Source: Paramoeba atlantica
Taxonomy: Eukaryota > Discosea
Assembly: GCA_977017575.1 (NCBI GenBank)
Contig: CDRNVI010000019.1
Location: 124,001-188,000 of the forward strand
Direction of reading: 5' to 3'
Length of the DNA stretch: 64,000 nucleotides
Part shown: piece by piece, positions 47,024 to 56,825 of the stretch
Position numbering within the stretch: position 1 is the first letter of the stretch
Layout: each line of letters starts with the position of its first letter
Made by a program: the position numbers and the translations under genes
Notes under the pieces: model-generated
The model's database searches: none
The model's input: the letters and a program-made list of their open reading frames with translations, nothing else
What the model was told of the DNA's origin: nothing

Positions 47024-47685
47024 ACACGTATGAAAGTTCACGTAAAGAATTCTGATATCACACTTGTAATCAACTGCTACACTGTATACTGTACTGTAAC
47101 TACTATACAGTACCTGTATTTGTTTTAGTGTAGGTCAATTCAAGTTTCATTACTAAAGGGGGTTTTTCTTCTTTACTAAAAGTATGCGGTGGGTGACTTT
47201 ATGCTGTCCACGAGGACTGTAACAATGCCGATCACAGTGCTGTACACCCTTGTTATTGGAATAAGCCCGTTTCTGTGACATAACGCGGCGGAAAGATAAA
47301 AAATAGAAGGAAAATACCTAAAAGAACGAAAAAATCGATGAAATTGAAGAAAATTGCAAGTTCCGAAGACTTACTTTTTTGTCCAAAATAAAAACATTTA
47401 AAAACACTGGAAACGCAATAGCAGGTGACACGTATCTCTGCAAGAGCTCTCGAATGCGGGGCTACTTTCCAAAATTGGATAATTTATACGATTTTTGACC
47501 CCCCCATATTTTCGTGCCACCCCATGTATGTTAGACATACTAAATCTATATTTATAAATTATTGTTGTATCTTCTGGTTCTATACATTTTATACGATACA
47601 TAAGTTCTGTCTCTTAATAACCACTCGGGTATTTTTAAAACGCGCTTGTAGAAAAATCCGTCTCTGATGATGAAGAACTCCATGG
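47024..47685. other. Intergenic, 660 bases, no gene seen
   Basis: AT-rich, with short palindromic words (GTACTGTA...TACAGTAC near 47080-47105). A run GACCCCCCCATATTTT near 47498 faintly recalls the pogo-like terminal repeat. No supported frame. Confidence 0.45.
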
Positions 47686-47946
47686 CTACATGTTACGAAT
47701 ACTTTCCTTGACACGGGTTCTCTGAACACAGTCGCAAACCGTATGAATTTTGCATTGCATTTCGCCTGCGCGCATTATTTTTCCTCCTTTCTTCTGTCGA
47801 ATACGGTATCCCACACGAAAATTTCCGCAGCGACGCGAATCTCCAGCTTTATGTTTTCGAACACCCGAATTTTTAAGTGTTCGCGCGTTTGAACGGCTTG
47901 AGTTTTGCGCCCGTTTTCGGATCCGAGCCTTCCACTTCTTTGCCAT
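47686..47946 (-). CDS. Small, very basic unknown protein
   Basis: 86 residues starting 'MAKKWKARIRKRAQ', with about one third Arg plus Lys and five Cys in the C-terminal half ('MQCKIHTVCDC'). The composition suggests a nucleic-acid-binding protein such as a small ribosomal, nucleolar or chromatin protein, but I recognise no family. Support is its ATG, composition and strand; the short length leaves a real chance that it is not a gene. Confidence 0.4.
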   Translation of the reverse strand: MAKKWKARIRKRAQNSSRSNARTLKNSGVRKHKAGDSRRCGNFRVGYRIRQKKGGKIMRAGEMQCKIHTVCDCVQRTRVKESIRNM

Positions 47947-48296
47947 TTTGGTCAATAATCCGTGTTTTCTCACATACGAATAAGATTCACTTATTTAAAC
48001 GGAAAGCAAGAAGTAGAACACAATTTCTTTTGAACACGAAACGAGCAATGCAAAAATAATACGAAAGTGTAATACGATAACGAAAGAGTAATACAAGAGT
48101 AATACAATAGAAGCCCAATCTTAAGAATAAGTATCCCAAGAATTGGTATAACGTTTCCCGTTTCCTGTATTACAACGAACGTTTAGAGATTCCAGCAACA
48201 TTCAAGACTCCTGATAAGAGCGTAGTCAAATGGAATATTTTTCTGAATGAGCGAGTCCCTTCATCACTGGTGGACTCCATCAGTGAGCAATACGAA

Positions 48297-49445
48297 TTAT
48301 ACTGACCAGCTTTCAATGCGAAGATGAATAATTCCCCACTCTTCGTAAAAAAACTTAAAAAGAATTTGAGTTGCGCGACCTACATTACTGATACTCTTTC
48401 GAGTAGACTGATTTTCCTGTGTGACGAAGCGGTAGAATCGGCTCAATAATTGGACGGTTCGTAAAAGTCGTGGGGTTAAATATTCAAAGACAACAAAATC
48501 GGTCTCTATACATGACGTAATTCGTTTCGTTTCCATGAAATAGTCGCTCAGCGCGTTTATAGTATGCAAAGCTGGACGAAGGAAACAGTGAGGATTTGAG
48601 ATTTCATGATTACGTTGAGATTCCTCAAATTTCGATTCCGAAAATTTGGAATCAAGTAAAACTTGACGAAAGAAAGACGAATACTTTACATTATTATCAT
48701 AATGAAACACCGAAGAATGTACATGCAGTGCCTCATCAATCTGGCATGAAGGGTATTTATTCGTACTACGCTGAAAAGAGCCTAATTTCGAAGGACTGCG
48801 AGTGACACCCGCGCGAAGTCGATACAAACGAGCATTACGAGGCTTTAAGGCTGATGGAAAAATTAATCCGAGCCTTTGTGACGTAATAGAAGGATTCTGT
48901 AGCATCATATTAAAAGCCGATGAACCGGTATTCAATGTGTTCCCTTCAACGCGCGTCGTTGAATCCACCAGAAACTGGTTCTTGGTAACAAAAGAAGTAT
49001 ACCTCTCTGCAAGTTGAATATACGGATGCGTTCCACTTGTTAAACATGCATTTTTGTCTCTTGTAAAATATTCTGCAAAGGATATGTGCTCTGCAAGGTT
49101 CATAACACGTAGAAGCAGACGAGCAGAGGAAGATCCCAGCGAACGAAGATCAGAAATGTAACTCGCCTGGAGAACAACTGAACGTAGTTCTTTATGAAAA
49201 TCGCTCAAGGAAGAAAGTTGGAAAGGATCGACAAAGTACTCAAGTGCTGCAAACAAAATATCGCAGATAAGGTCAGCATAATTCTCATAAAAGAAACCCT
49301 GCAGCACATTGTTTATTTCACGATACGAATCAGAATCTGTAACTCGATAGGTCCTGTATAGATTTTTGAGCTGATAGTGACAAAATGAAACAACCGCACA
49401 AAGTGCATGGCGAAGGGTTGGAGGATTTAGTACATGATTCGACAT
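48297..49445 (-). CDS. Unknown helical protein
   Basis: 382 residues with no signal peptide or membrane span. The first 150 residues are mostly helical with regular leucines ('ALCAVVSFCHYQLKNLYRTY', 'LICDILFAALEYFVDPF'). A Ser/Arg/Lys-rich middle follows (200-230), then a second helical part ('LLRTVQLLSRFYRFVTQE'). The general look recalls helical-bundle scaffold proteins such as gamma-tubulin complex components, but I find no motif to support that. It is likely a real gene because of its length, ATG and place in the array. Confidence 0.5.
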   Translation of the reverse strand: MSNHVLNPPTLRHALCAVVSFCHYQLKNLYRTYRVTDSDSYREINNVLQGFFYENYADLICDILFAALEYFVDPFQLSSLSDFHKELRSVVLQASYISDLRSLGSSSARLLLRVMNLAEHISFAEYFTRDKNACLTSGTHPYIQLAERYTSFVTKNQFLVDSTTRVEGNTLNTGSSAFNMMLQNPSITSQRLGLIFPSALKPRNARLYRLRAGVTRSPSKLGSFQRSTNKYPSCQIDEALHVHSSVFHYDNNVKYSSFFRQVLLDSKFSESKFEESQRNHEISNPHCFLRPALHTINALSDYFMETKRITSCIETDFVVFEYLTPRLLRTVQLLSRFYRFVTQENQSTRKSISNVGRATQILFKFFYEEWGIIHLRIESWSV

Positions 49446-49968
49446 AAAACTAACGCCATCACAAGAGAATTATGCCGTGAAACACAAGGACGTCGACAGA
49501 TACCTCCTCGCGGCGATCCCCAAGAAAGCTATGTTGTTCATAAACTATGTTTTAAACAATAAGTGGAATAATTAGAAATTTGATTTGTTATTTTGTTTCA
49601 TACGTAGCACCATCCTATCAATGCTATAAAGGACCTTAGAAAATGTTTCCTTCTTAGAAAAGCATTTTATAGAAAATACCACCTGTACAAGAACGAAGTA
49701 ATATAATATAAGTTTTAAAATGTGTAGCATTCAGTTAAGTATTTACTGAATGATACACATTTTTTTCCTTAAGCACGTCATAAATTCCTTTGGCTTAATT
49801 ACACACAATATAGTTAATAGTATCTGGACTGTGTTGTTTACAGCTGCACATTAAGAAATGAGACCCCGACTACAGAAATTGCAACACATCCAGAATGTAC
49901 CCTACAAGAACATTTTAACGAAGTTGCGTTCGATTTAAAGAAAAAAATTGGGTTCAATCATGAAAATA
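49446..49968. other. Intergenic, 520 bases, no gene seen
   Basis: Strongly AT-rich. No repeat, RNA gene or frame that I can support. Confidence 0.5.
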
Positions 49969-50193
49969 TTAATCTGAATCGTTTAACGCACTCTCAGAGT
50001 CCATGGCTTCACATTTGCTTCGTACGCGATCCCACATTTCTTTTTGTGTGTGTCCAGCATTTGCTGCCATAAAGCCCTTGTCAACAACATCGTACATAGC
50101 GACGCGATATGCGAAAGGCAGGGTGACTATCAAAAACATCCGTACATAACCTACCCCGAATACGTTGTGAAAGACCGACCGCCAGATAGTCAT
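49969..50193 (-). CDS. Small single-span unknown protein
   Basis: 74 residues with a hydrophobic span at about 17-34 ('VRMFLIVTLPFAYRVAMYD') and a hydrophilic, acidic C-terminus. The size and layout resemble supernumerary subunits of mitochondrial inner-membrane complexes, but there is no diagnostic motif. Short frames of this size arise by chance; the natural composition and ATG make it plausible. Confidence 0.45.
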   Translation of the reverse strand: MTIWRSVFHNVFGVGYVRMFLIVTLPFAYRVAMYDVVDKGFMAANAGHTQKEMWDRVRSKCEAMDSESALNDSD

Positions 50194-50557
50194 AAAGTAA
50201 AGTGAATTACCTCCTATTGTATGGAGTAGATAAAGTGAAACTATCTCCTGTCGTATAGAGTATACATCTAAATCTTATATACATCTGTATATTTTCTACG
50301 ACCAGCATGAACGGATTTCAATTTGAATAGACCACACTCCACGTTTCTATGTGTAAGCATTCTGCGAAAACGCTTAACTGCAATCTAAACGTATGCGCTA
50401 TAGATAACATAAAGAGCTCACGAAATTTACAACATGCGTATTACATACAAAAACTAGTAGAATAATTCAGAATATAATGAGACGAAAGTTAGCGAACCGA
50501 GCTGCATTATTCAAGCGATAGATGCAAAATTGTAAAACGAACTAAAAGTGGGCTCCG
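50194..50557. other. Intergenic, no gene seen
   Basis: About 360 AT-rich bases. A duplicated phrase 'CTCCT(A/G)T(T/C)GTAT(G/A)GAGTA' occurs near 50211 and 50247. Nothing else supported. Confidence 0.45.
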
Positions 50558-50998
50558 CTACTTCGAGACTTCTCCGAATTTTTCTTTGCGTGCTCGAATA
50601 CGTTCTTCACTCATTTCGGGATCAGGATTTGTGTTAAATTTTTTACGACGAGCGGCAATGCGTTCAGACGTCATGGCTTCTGCGAGAGAGACATTGCTAT
50701 CAGTGGGATCATCATTATGTATTGGGGTGGCACTCTTCAAAGTTCCGAATTTATACATTCGCCTCAAAACTCTTTCTGCTTCCGAGTCGGGCGGAACGGG
50801 ATTATTTCCCAAATCACAGTGTTCGCGGAGCTCTGGGGACAGCGACTCCGCAAGAGAGTTAATAGTGTGTATTGTGACTCCTTGATCCGGTTCAAAAGTA
50901 GCAGGTGGGATCCAAGTGAAAGGCTTCGGAACACCACTCTTCGGTGTCTCCTCCGGAACGTTAGTGGTTATTACTCGGCGTAGACGGGCAAGATCCAT
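50558..50998 (-). CDS. Small protein with SARNP/Tho1-like C-terminal repeats
   Basis: 146 residues from the ATG at 50998; the frame is open 48 codons further up, but that part has no protein-like character. The C-terminus contains two copies of an 'ERI.AR..KF' unit ('SERIAARRKKF' and 'EERIRARKEKF'), similar to the RAERFG-type repeats of Tho1/SARNP (MOS11), TREX proteins that bind RNA and the helicase UAP56. The N-terminal SAP domain of that family is absent. A role in mRNA export is a possibility only. Confidence 0.5.
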   Translation of the reverse strand: MDLARLRRVITTNVPEETPKSGVPKPFTWIPPATFEPDQGVTIHTINSLAESLSPELREHCDLGNNPVPPDSEAERVLRRMYKFGTLKSATPIHNDDPTDSNVSLAEAMTSERIAARRKKFNTNPDPEMSEERIRARKEKFGEVSK

Positions 50999-51236
50999 GA
51001 GGTAATACAATAAATGAAATGAGAAATACTGGTGCGACATTACTGGTGTAATGAAATATGAGTCCCATACAATAGTGATAGAAATACTTCTGGGGATATG
51101 AAAATCTGTTGCTTTTAAATCGTAAAATAGATAATAACGCATTGGTTCCTGAAGCTCTAAGAGACTGAGTTTTGTGTGAGGACCCGGTTTTTGGGAACAA
51201 TGAGATGCACAAAAAATGAACGACGGAAGTAAGATA

Positions 51237-51602
51237 TCATTGACTTGCGTCTTGCGTAGTAGCTCTTCTGTGCTGCCTAGGTTTAGCAGAATCTAAGTCA
51301 AATCCTACATACGCGGCCGTCTTTCGTACTCTTTCCATATCAGATTGTTTCTGTCCATATCGACTGTGCTGGTTTCGCAAGTCGGCAATACACTCTCGTA
51401 AAAACGTGTAATCAGAACCGCGAAGAAATGAACTGTTATATTCTGGAGAAATGGGCATACACGTCTCTTGACGTACGTCCTTGCCTCCTTGTTCAAGTAC
51501 TTCTTTTTCGTTCGGATGCAACGTTTCCTTTGCTTTCTCCTGGAGTTCAGCAAATGGAATATTAACAGGGACGCGGCAACGCAACAGTCTGAAACGGAAC
51601 AT
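51237..51602 (-). CDS. Small unknown protein
   Basis: 121 residues, hydrophilic after a basic N-terminus ('MFRFRLLRCRVPVNIPF') that could target mitochondria. A helical stretch 'AELQEKAKETL' and a second one, 'YTFLRECIADLRNQHSRYG', are the only recognisable structure. The sense-strand sequence just after the ATG, GTTCCGTTTCAG, could be a splice acceptor, so the true N-terminus may come from an upstream exon. No family recognised. Confidence 0.45.
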   Translation of the reverse strand: MFRFRLLRCRVPVNIPFAELQEKAKETLHPNEKEVLEQGGKDVRQETCMPISPEYNSSFLRGSDYTFLRECIADLRNQHSRYGQKQSDMERVRKTAAYVGFDLDSAKPRQHRRATTQDASQ

Positions 51603-51865
51603 TTACCTAAAATCTATCAAGCGTAGTAGTGTGCTACATACATTGATATTTCTATGACAGACACTAAAAGCGGCTCAGAACGAGCTGTAAAAAGCGGTTC
51701 TTTTAATAAATATTAGCAAGTGATACTTGATAAACTTTTTAGTCGCGGCTGCCAAAGAATTGGTGCTTTTCAGCATTGTAACCTTGCAGAGGAATATCAA
51801 CAATAATATCAATATTATTTAGGCAGTATTTCCAGAGAAAGCATGTAGAGTTGTCGTTTACCTCT

Positions 51866-53338
51866 TCAGTCTAACTCGCGTTCGATAAATGCTCTAAGAG
51901 TGCTGTCATGGTACCCATGCAGTCGTGTAGTTTCGGTGAGATTATAGAGAGGTGATGGATCAAAAGGAAACCATTGCAGACGACTCTTGATGGTTTCTTG
52001 ATCAGTGTCCAAAGAGTACTCGTTTTCGTTAGAAACCATGTTGCCAAAGTGACGTTTCGTTATGGAAGGGGCCAGAATTCGCCAATTTATGCGTCCCCAA
52101 AATCTTTTATCGGTGTTAGGAAAGATTTTCCCTAAGTCTTTACGACTCTCTGAATCTATTTCAGGGTGTGTTTCGTTTGGGCTTAAGTACAAATAACTTT
52201 GAACAGCTGCAGCCAAGGTACCAATCGGGCCCTTCGATTCATTTGTCCATTGTATAGAGCTTGTCAAGTCGTAAAACCATTGTGCACTTTTTTGCAAAGA
52301 ATCATGTGTCACGTGTGGAGATCGCATTAAAAATGATGAAAGAAAAAGTAGATAATTTTGTGCCTGATAAAAAGAACACTGTTGCAAGCTTTTTAGTACC
52401 GAGAGTTTTAGCTGTTTTATCAAAGCCGACGGATGAAGAAAGACGGTACTCAGGCAGACATGCATTGCAACAAAGTCTTTTGATGCGTCTGATGCAGCAA
52501 TCGCAGGGAGCAAGTCGAGTGCAGCGAGTGAAAGACTGCGGCGCAAAGAGGAGTGATTCAACACGGTAAGCACCAGTTTTGTGGAAAGATTATCCAGGCA
52601 CTGTGCATCACGATAGGAGATACATTCGTGCTCAATATTCAAAAAGAATTCCCATACAAGTTTTGAGATTTCAAACGCGGTACAACGAACATCTGTGCTT
52701 GAGTTACCAACAGTGAGCTGTGATGTCGAGCTAAGTTTTATTTTCTTTCTGTGCAATAACTCGTCAGGACAATGGGAAGAACCATGTTTACCAAGGCAAA
52801 CATTTTTTTCATATTCCAAAAATCTGATTAAAGTACTAACCAGAGTTTCAATTTGCAACAGGTATTGAATTTTCGAAGAGTGTCGAGTACTTATTACGAA
52901 ATTTCGCAGGTAGCTCATTGCATCTTTTGACACTATATTATTTTCATGAATTCTCATCTTTAAAAATATATTAGCAAGACAATCGCTAAGACGGATTCGA
53001 ACTTGTGCTAACCTTTGCGAGTCAATTATTTGACCATGCAAGCGCGTTACCTCATCCACCTGCAGTTCTTTAACACCAGAAAGTACTTGTTCCAAAATGC
53101 TTCGATAAATATCAACTCGCAAGAGCAACGCGCTGCTACATAATTGCTGTATTGACATCAAAAAGCTATTCATGTCATCTGGATCTAAGAGATTGAGGGT
53201 GCTCCATGGCAAAGCTGATAGGTTAGGAGTGTAAGATTCGTCCTCCGTCATATTTTTTGCAGCAGCCCGTCGTTGTATTTCAGTTTCTACGTTTTGTACC
53301 CATTCAAGGACATCATGAAGAGGTATTTTCGAAGCCAT
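51866..53338 (-). CDS. RRN3/TIF-IA-like RNA polymerase I initiation factor
   Basis: 490 residues, helical throughout. The C-terminal third follows the RRN3 order: 'LSSFLMRSPHV' (family: GSFLARAKF), a 'GPIGTLAAAVQSYLYL' helix (family: GPFYSACQAVFY), 'RINWRILAPSI', and then 'QWFPFDPSPL', the RRN3 signature FPFDP. RRN3 bridges RNA polymerase I to the rDNA promoter complex. The N-terminal HEAT-like region is too diverged to judge, and the protein is shorter than human RRN3. The call rests on the collinear C-terminal motifs. A pre-rRNA role would fit with the UTP5-like and METTL5 genes in the window. Confidence 0.5.
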   Translation of the reverse strand: MASKIPLHDVLEWVQNVETEIQRRAAAKNMTEDESYTPNLSALPWSTLNLLDPDDMNSFLMSIQQLCSSALLLRVDIYRSILEQVLSGVKELQVDEVTRLHGQIIDSQRLAQVRIRLSDCLANIFLKMRIHENNIVSKDAMSYLRNFVISTRHSSKIQYLLQIETLVSTLIRFLEYEKNVCLGKHGSSHCPDELLHRKKIKLSSTSQLTVGNSSTDVRCTAFEISKLVWEFFLNIEHECISYRDAQCLDNLSTKLVLTVLNHSSLRRSLSLAALDLLPAIAASDASKDFVAMHVCLSTVFLHPSALIKQLKLSVLKSLQQCSFYQAQNYLLFLSSFLMRSPHVTHDSLQKSAQWFYDLTSSIQWTNESKGPIGTLAAAVQSYLYLSPNETHPEIDSESRKDLGKIFPNTDKRFWGRINWRILAPSITKRHFGNMVSNENEYSLDTDQETIKSRLQWFPFDPSPLYNLTETTRLHGYHDSTLRAFIERELD

Positions 53339-53648
53339 CGAACAATTTGAGATAACGTTTCAGGGGACTTACAAGCCCATTATTGGAAGAATGATGTAAT
53401 AAAATAATTGGCCAAGTATTAAAATTTTTATACCCCCCAGATCGGGCTGATCCCCCCTGTATATCACTGTGCAGCACATCATTGCGTTCCTACACAAATT
53501 GCTGTGTAATACCTATACAGCGTACCTATCTAGCGTATACTCTAGATACGCTATTATACATTTCCCTCAACTTTCTTTGAACTACTAGCAGCAGCTCCTA
53601 CCTAAAGAGGCTAATGCGCCCCCTTTACTAAAGTTCATAGAAACACCT
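53339..53648. other. Intergenic with C-rich short repeats
   Basis: Contains TATACCCCCCAG...CCCCCCTGTATA (about 53431-53463), a small mirror of C-runs resembling the TA-flanked MITE ends elsewhere, and the imperfect palindrome GCGTATACTCTAGATACGC near 53533. Possibly a short decayed element; no gene. Confidence 0.4.
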
Positions 53649-54497
53649 TTACAAGAAGACAATGTTCTTCCACTCTTTTGGTACCGTGCAAGAAAGCTGG
53701 TTGGCACTCAAATCAATAGAAAAACATTCTTGAGGAGGAAAGTCATCCAGAAAAATGACTTCACCATCGAATGCGTTGTGCGAGAGGTCAATTTGCATCA
53801 CGGTTTCGGGTAGATTGGCAAATGTGAGATCACCTTGTAACGCGTTATGATCGAGAAACAACTGCTGTAGAACAGGGGGTAAAGACGAAACAATAATGGA
53901 ACCATTCAGACGATTGTTGTTTACGCTAATGCATTGTAACGCAGCCGGCAGAGATGAGAGATCAATTGACCCAGTAATGTCGTTGTGTGAAACAAAAAGC
54001 CGCTCTAAAGGCGGCGGCAGGGTCTGTAGCTCTAAACTGCCGCTAAAACGATTTCTTTGTAGTAAACATCGGTACATTTGAGGCGGAAGAGAAGTAAGAT
54101 CTGTGTTCCCAATAAACTTGTTGCAGTGCAATGTTAATGCTACAAGAAACGATGGAAGTGCATCGAGAAAAGCATTCCCACTTAATTCGTTGTTGTCCAA
54201 ATGAAGTTTCAACAGAGTGGAAGGTAATAGTGACCACGTAATGTTGCCTTTCAGATCCATAGAACTCCAGTTAATTTGTGTGATTACCGTCCCATTGCTA
54301 CAAGAGATTCCTTTCCACTTACATTGAGGTGTTTTCTTCGTCCACGAAGAATGCTTTTTGTGCAACAGAGAAACTATGTGTGCCAATGCCGCTTCTTGAG
54401 ATATCAGAGAAGCGCTGACCTTCTTCGGCCGTATTTTGTCATGGGTTTGTAGTGTGAACAGTGGCCAAGATCCAAGAAGACCAAGACAGAACATCAT
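53649..54497 (-). CDS. Secreted or surface leucine-rich-repeat protein
   Basis: 282 residues. A signal-like start (two adjacent Mets, then 'FCLGLLGSWPLF') is followed by an N-cap with 'CKWKGISCSNGTVITQI'. Seven or eight repeats of about 23 residues come next, with the pattern LP..L..L.L..N.L.G.i.l..., for example 'LPPPLERLFVSHNDITGSID' and 'LPPVLQQLFLDHNALQGD'. A cysteine-containing end cap closes the protein ('LSANQLSCTVP'). This 'SLPxxLxxLxLxxN' type is frequent in kinetoplastid surface proteins and in some other protists and plants. There is no membrane anchor, so it may be secreted. It probably mediates binding of other proteins. Confidence 0.75.
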   Translation of the reverse strand: MMFCLGLLGSWPLFTLQTHDKIRPKKVSASLISQEAALAHIVSLLHKKHSSWTKKTPQCKWKGISCSNGTVITQINWSSMDLKGNITWSLLPSTLLKLHLDNNELSGNAFLDALPSFLVALTLHCNKFIGNTDLTSLPPQMYRCLLQRNRFSGSLELQTLPPPLERLFVSHNDITGSIDLSSLPAALQCISVNNNRLNGSIIVSSLPPVLQQLFLDHNALQGDLTFANLPETVMQIDLSHNAFDGEVIFLDDFPPQECFSIDLSANQLSCTVPKEWKNIVFL

Positions 54498-54646
54498 GTA
54501 AAAATATGGTTAGTATACGTATGAAATATAGACCAAACCAATATTTAGTTATTGATAGTAATGCTCTCTTACTCGGGTAAATAAACTGATTCATGAATAT
54601 AGTGCAACACGAAAACTGATTAGCTATCCGATCAGCTGGAGTTTTA

Positions 54647-56608
54647 TCACTCTTTGATACGTTTCCGTACTTTTTGACTAAGCCGTCGAATTTCTTTCTG
54701 AAATGAATTCCATTCACTCTGATGTAGAGGGGATGATGAAATGGAATTATATGAAATCCCGTCAAATACATGTCGCGTTATCTTATAATCTTCACCATTG
54801 TACGTAACGCGCCGGGTCATAAAATCCCATGGTCGGTACAAGCCAGGAGGAGTACTGAAATCTTCTCCGTGTTGGTTTCTTGAAGAATCGTTGGATTGAA
54901 GCATAAACTGAGAGAAGTTAGGTGCTCGACCGACATCGGCAATACAAAACAGAACATTACCATGCCACGAAGTTTGCCTACCGCTCAGTACGTGGAAGCC
55001 TCCTGCAGAGCCTCCCAAAATGATCATTGAAGTGGGAATATCCACAAACGTCCCGCAACAGACTTCTTCCTCTCCGATGCAGGTATGAAGTAGTATGTCA
55101 CATGTACGCACTGGAGAAGAAAAGGTTGTCCCACCTTTTCTTAAATTTGTTGATTTATTAAGCCTGCTACCTGGACGAACAAGATATACGCCGTTGTGTG
55201 CTGTGCCAAACAGAATGCATTGCGGCGCGTGGTAAGAACATGGGAGAGAACGTACCAACATGCATTGAGTTTCTCCAGGAATATCAAAAATACTGTGAAG
55301 GGTAAGATCATGACCGTTTATCAGATTACCAGAATAGTATTCCCAGAAAGAGATGAAAACTTTCGGGTTATAGACAGTTTCATCATTTACAGTTGCAATT
55401 GTTACCAAGAACCGTCGGTTACTTGTCCAAGTGTGCTCATAATGGAATATGTCAAAAGAGAAGTTTGAGCATCTGTCATCACTCGAGATCTGTTTAGAGT
55501 TCGTAGAATCTACGATCCTCTTTTTCCACTGTTGCGAACGTGATTCCAAAAAGATAAGCTCGGTGTAGCTGTCCAATACCACGGGGTTTAGTGAAACTGA
55601 TGTGACCAAAATTCCAACATATTCTAACGAGTTGGAGAAGGTTTGTAAACCATGAGAAAGAGTTTTGCAAATTGATCGGATAGGAAAGCGTCTGTCGTGC
55701 TTCTCCGGCATGGGATCTTCAGCCTGGAAACTAGTGAGTAGGCGTACTGATCCCACACTCGGAGTACAGCTGAGAGCTAGTGACGCTAAAAACGTCACGG
55801 TGAGTGGACCTTGCGCAGTAAGCTTAATTTCGAAAAGACCTACGGCAGCGTCGTAGCCTATGGCTACGAGATGAGTGTCCAGAGTTCCCTCCACTGAAAA
55901 TACATTTCTTGTCTGTGCTTGCACCTTTTTTAACAAACATATTGTATGAGTGGTGCCTTTGAAGATGTTTGGCAACGATGGAGTAAAAAGAACTTCACAG
56001 TGCCTCATGGCTTCTGGCGTGTTGATATTCCTCCGTAAAATAATACTGGAAACGCCATTGTATGGATGACAGCTAATGAGTGTATTGGCACTAAGCCACC
56101 GGACGTATGCGTCACCCATCCAGTCGTAGGATGCATAAGATTTGTTTGATTGTAATCGATTCCTGTGAGCGACGTCGTGAGATGGATGTAACTCCCATCT
56201 ATATACGAATTCCATTGTTTCAATGTTCACTACCCACCCATGATGAAAGGTGATGATGCAAAGATATTTGCTTGACGAACCAATTAGTATTTCATATATT
56301 GATTCTCCAAGATTAAGAAAACAAGCATTGCGCCAGCTGTCAAAATTCTGAACGCGAAATACCTTAATGATACCCGCATCATCTCCAGTTACGATAACCG
56401 CACCTCCTGGTGGATCGATAAAAGAATCGCAACATGTGATTTCGCTATTGTGTAAAGCGCATGACGATGTTCCAGCAAAGTCTAATGTCGAAGCACACCA
56501 TTTTCCGTAAGACTCACATTCGGTCGTGGGAAGCGAGCTAGTAGAGTGTGGCTGAAGAAAAGGTAGTCTCCCGTGCAGCGATACGTGATCCAGAAATGAG
56601 GTTATCAT
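54647..56608 (-). CDS. Unknown beta-propeller-like (WD-type) protein
   Basis: 653 residues from the ATG at 56608. Scattered segments look like weak WD blades: 'GGAVIVTGDDAGIIKVFRV', 'YLCIITFHHGWVVNIET', 'THLVAIGYDAAVGLFEI' and 'SMIILGGSAGGFHVLSG'. No coiled coil or membrane span is seen, and the C-terminal 60 residues are basic. I cannot assign a family; candidates would be membrane-traffic, ciliary or RNA-processing scaffolds. The long uninterrupted frame and its natural composition support a real gene. Confidence 0.6.
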   Translation of the reverse strand: MITSFLDHVSLHGRLPFLQPHSTSSLPTTECESYGKWCASTLDFAGTSSCALHNSEITCCDSFIDPPGGAVIVTGDDAGIIKVFRVQNFDSWRNACFLNLGESIYEILIGSSSKYLCIITFHHGWVVNIETMEFVYRWELHPSHDVAHRNRLQSNKSYASYDWMGDAYVRWLSANTLISCHPYNGVSSIILRRNINTPEAMRHCEVLFTPSLPNIFKGTTHTICLLKKVQAQTRNVFSVEGTLDTHLVAIGYDAAVGLFEIKLTAQGPLTVTFLASLALSCTPSVGSVRLLTSFQAEDPMPEKHDRRFPIRSICKTLSHGLQTFSNSLEYVGILVTSVSLNPVVLDSYTELIFLESRSQQWKKRIVDSTNSKQISSDDRCSNFSFDIFHYEHTWTSNRRFLVTIATVNDETVYNPKVFISFWEYYSGNLINGHDLTLHSIFDIPGETQCMLVRSLPCSYHAPQCILFGTAHNGVYLVRPGSRLNKSTNLRKGGTTFSSPVRTCDILLHTCIGEEEVCCGTFVDIPTSMIILGGSAGGFHVLSGRQTSWHGNVLFCIADVGRAPNFSQFMLQSNDSSRNQHGEDFSTPPGLYRPWDFMTRRVTYNGEDYKITRHVFDGISYNSISSSPLHQSEWNSFQKEIRRLSQKVRKRIKE

Positions 56609-56825
56609 GTGACATAAACACAAACCATGAACCCCACATAAGTGATGTACTACTAAAAAACTTTACCAGAACTACTAAAAATGTATCGATAATGAAACAG
56701 TGCTACAATATCTTGATTTTAGAATAAAAAGCGGTACGTGAATGAAGTTTCCCAACAACGAACGTTTCGATTCGTCAAAAGAACAGAAACGGATGAAAGA
56801 TTGAACGTCCCTACGGGAAGACACC

